From assembly GCA_029934215.1 (NCBI GenBank), contig JAOZMR010000120.1, positions 1 to 8,081 of the forward strand: a stretch of DNA of 8,081 nt, read 5' to 3'. This DNA comes from Pontiellaceae bacterium (GTDB lineage: Bacteria; Verrucomicrobiota; Kiritimatiellia; Kiritimatiellales; Tichowtungiaceae). Shown one piece after another: positions 6,522-8,081 of this stretch. The notes beneath the pieces were generated by a model. It searched no databases. It saw only the letters and a program-made list of their open reading frames with translations, and was not told the origin of the DNA. The translations under genes were made by a program, and so were the position numbers. Positions within the stretch are counted from its first letter, which is position 1; each line of letters begins with the position of its first letter.

Positions 6522-6564
6522 GATCTCAAAAACAGAACCATACAGTTCTACAGAAAGTTAGATC

Positions 6565-7932
6565 GTGAACGTTGTAAAATTTGGCGGGTCATCCGTCGCA
6601 AATGCAGAACAGATTTCGAAAATCATTGGCGTGGTAACCTCAGATACCGACCGCCGCATCGTGGTGGTTTCCGCCCCGGGTAAACGGTTTGCTGGTGACA
6701 TCAAGGTGACCGACCTTTTGATCGCTCTGGCGGATACCGTTTTGGGTGGAAACGATTTTGAAGCCGCGTTAAAAGCTGTGGTCGATCGTTATACTGAAAT
6801 CCAGCGCAATCTCGATCTGCCAGCTGGGGTGATCGAAATCATTACTGCCGACCTTCGCGGACGAATCGAAACACGCGGACCCAGCAAACTCCAATTCATG
6901 GATGCAATGAAAGCCGCAGGCGAAGATTGTAACGCCCGCGTGATTGCAGAAGCGTTCACCAAAGCGGGGAATCCGGCAAAATATATGAATCCAGGCGCTG
7001 CAGGAATGCTCCTTAGCGCCGAATTCGGCAACGCCGAAGTGCTCGAAGAATCCTTCAAAAACCTCTCCTCCCTGAAGGACTCCAAAGAAATCGTAATCTT
7101 CCCCGGCTTCTTTGGTGTCACAAAAGGCGGAGACATCGCGACCTTCCCGCGCGGCGGTTCCGACATAACCGGCGCCATTCTCGCGGCAGCAGTCAACGCC
7201 GACGTCTACGAAAACTTTACCGACGTCGACTCCGTTTGCTCAATGGATCCGCGCGTGATTGATAATCCACCCGCCATAACATGCATGACCTATCGAGAGA
7301 TGCGCGAACTTTCTTACGCAGGCTTTGGTGTATTTCACGACGAAGCGATCATACCGGCGGTTCGCGCCGAAATCCCGATTTGCATCAAAAACACAAACAA
7401 CCCCTCTGCCCCCGGAACCATGGTTGTTCCGAAACGCGAGCCAGAACACGGCTCCGTAGTCGGCATCTCCAGCGCATCGGGCTTTTGCTCGATCTACATC
7501 GACAAATATATGATGAACCGCGAAGTAGGCTTTGGGCGTCGTCTATTACAAATCCTAGAAGAAGAAGGAATCTCCTTTGAACACACCCCCTCCGGGATCG
7601 ACAACATGTCCGTACTTCTAGCCTCCGCCAACATCAGTGACAAAAAAGAAACACACGTGTTAAATCGGATCAAAACCGAATTAAAGCCGGACAACATATC
7701 CGTTGAACACGGGCTAGCATTACTAATGGTCGTAGGCGAAGGCATGCACTACACGCCCGGAATGGCAGCGAAAGCGACTCAAGCATTCAGAGAAGCAAAT
7801 ATAAATCTAGAAATGATCAATCAAGGGGCCTCAGAAATCAGCATGATGTTCGCCGTCAAAGAATCCGACCGAGAAAACGCAATCCAAGCTCTCGGCACAG
7901 CCTTCTTTCCAAAGAAAACCAGCTCGAATTAA
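6565..7932 (+). CDS. lysC: Aspartate kinase, YclM-type
   Basis: Phosphorylates aspartate with ATP, the first and committed step toward lysine, threonine and methionine. The GTG at 6565 starts a 455-residue monofunctional enzyme. Visible motifs are KFGGSS (5-10), VVVSAPGKR, FPRGGSDITG (194-203) and NFTDVDSVCSMDPR (217-230). Two ACT modules follow: one from about 307 (FCSIYIDKYMMNREVGFG) and a second from about 385 (LALLMVVGEG to ISMMFAVKES). Length and many segments (MRELSYAGFGVFHDEA, IKNTNNPSA, NREVGFGRR) match my memory of Bacillus subtilis YclM, aspartokinase III, rather than the roughly 400-residue alpha-beta type. The Shine-Dalgarno is weak (AGAAAG, 6552-6557). The 43-bp gap after hom contains only a minor AGAAC/GTTCT inverted repeat. 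Adjacency to hom supports joint expression of the two regulated entry steps; inhibition by lysine and/or threonine is expected but not visible. Confidence 0.96.
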   Translation: MNVVKFGGSSVANAEQISKIIGVVTSDTDRRIVVVSAPGKRFAGDIKVTDLLIALADTVLGGNDFEAALKAVVDRYTEIQRNLDLPAGVIEIITADLRGRIETRGPSKLQFMDAMKAAGEDCNARVIAEAFTKAGNPAKYMNPGAAGMLLSAEFGNAEVLEESFKNLSSLKDSKEIVIFPGFFGVTKGGDIATFPRGGSDITGAILAAAVNADVYENFTDVDSVCSMDPRVIDNPPAITCMTYREMRELSYAGFGVFHDEAIIPAVRAEIPICIKNTNNPSAPGTMVVPKREPEHGSVVGISSASGFCSIYIDKYMMNREVGFGRRLLQILEEEGISFEHTPSGIDNMSVLLASANISDKKETHVLNRIKTELKPDNISVEHGLALLMVVGEGMHYTPGMAAKATQAFREANINLEMINQGASEISMMFAVKESDRENAIQALGTAFFPKKTSSN

Positions 7933-7965
7933 ACAACAAACAAGTTCCACGCATCGGAAGATTTA

Positions 7966-7999
7966 TTCACCACGAAAGAACTCAAGGAACGCAAAAAAG
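7966..7999. repeat. Degenerate CACGAA/CAAGGAACGCAAA-type intergenic repeat
   Basis: After the kinase stop, the sequence from TTCACCACGAAAG through CTCAAGGAACGCAAAAAAG consists of loosely repeated GAA/CAA-A units about 9-10 bases apart. It resembles the degenerate CACGAAGG-type repeat that I recall from intergenic regions of many environmental Gram-negatives. Only one diverged copy is visible, so the call is tentative. The remaining bases to the window edge (8000-8081) show no gene, no convincing terminator and only a direct repeat AGGTGC. Confidence 0.35.
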
Positions 8000-8081
8000 T
8001 ACAATCTCATCAAATCCCCTCCAGGTAGCTTTCTATTACCCACAAGTATGAAGGTGCTCCACAGGTGCAGTTGTCTTGACC

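Noticed and set aside
6534..6549. AGAAC/GTTCT hairpin between hom and the kinase as terminator or attenuator
   Set aside because: It has only five pairs, a 6-base loop and no following T-run, so it is within chance expectation.
8026..8040. GGTA/TACC dyad after the kinase as a terminator
   Set aside because: A four-pair stem with a large loop and no T-run is not a credible intrinsic terminator.

Overview
The window is an ordinary-looking stretch of chromosome from a Gram-negative bacterium of about 50% GC. KdsB (CMP-Kdo synthesis for lipopolysaccharide) points to an outer membrane, and a full-length sigma-54 factor rules out many Gram-positives. Several traits would fit the PVC superphylum (Verrucomicrobiota, Kiritimatiellota or Lentisphaerota): a PabB-PabC fusion, a YclM-type aspartate kinase, a yeast-DCD1-like dCMP deaminase, and intergenic DNA packed with short TTCGA and TCCAA/TTGGA repeats. 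That placement is an inference and is not proved by anything here.

Layout. The left half is on the minus strand: rpoN (54-1502), preceded by a good sigma-70-type promoter, and upstream of it a 254-bp gap and then a pabB-pabC fusion (1757-3469). A possible 55-codon ORF lies in that gap on the plus strand (1633-1800) and runs convergently into the end of pabBC. The right half is a plus-strand cluster: dCMP deaminase (3931-4398), kdsB (4395-5156, overlapping by ATGA), homoserine dehydrogenase (5238-6521) and aspartate kinase (6565-7932). The last 149 bases hold no gene.

Between the two divergent halves is a 461-bp region (3470-3930) without a credible gene, and it is the most structured DNA in the window. 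It contains two short TCCAA/TTGGA-type palindromes, a six-unit 7-bp tandem array, two interleaved 9-bp inverted repeats that could form a pseudoknot or two exclusive hairpins, and a perfect 22-bp palindrome just upstream of the dCMP deaminase.

How the genes work together. Aspartate kinase and homoserine dehydrogenase are the first and third enzymes of the aspartate pathway to threonine, methionine and (kinase only) lysine; both end in ACT regulatory domains. dCMP deaminase feeds dUMP to thymidylate synthesis, and PabBC makes the p-aminobenzoate moiety of the folate that thymidylate synthase uses, so the two divergent genes are metabolically related although not in one operon. KdsB activates Kdo with CTP. 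I see no defence system, mobile element, CRISPR array, tRNA or rRNA. Every large ORF has a recognisable housekeeping identity, so novelty, if any, lies in the intergenic repeats.
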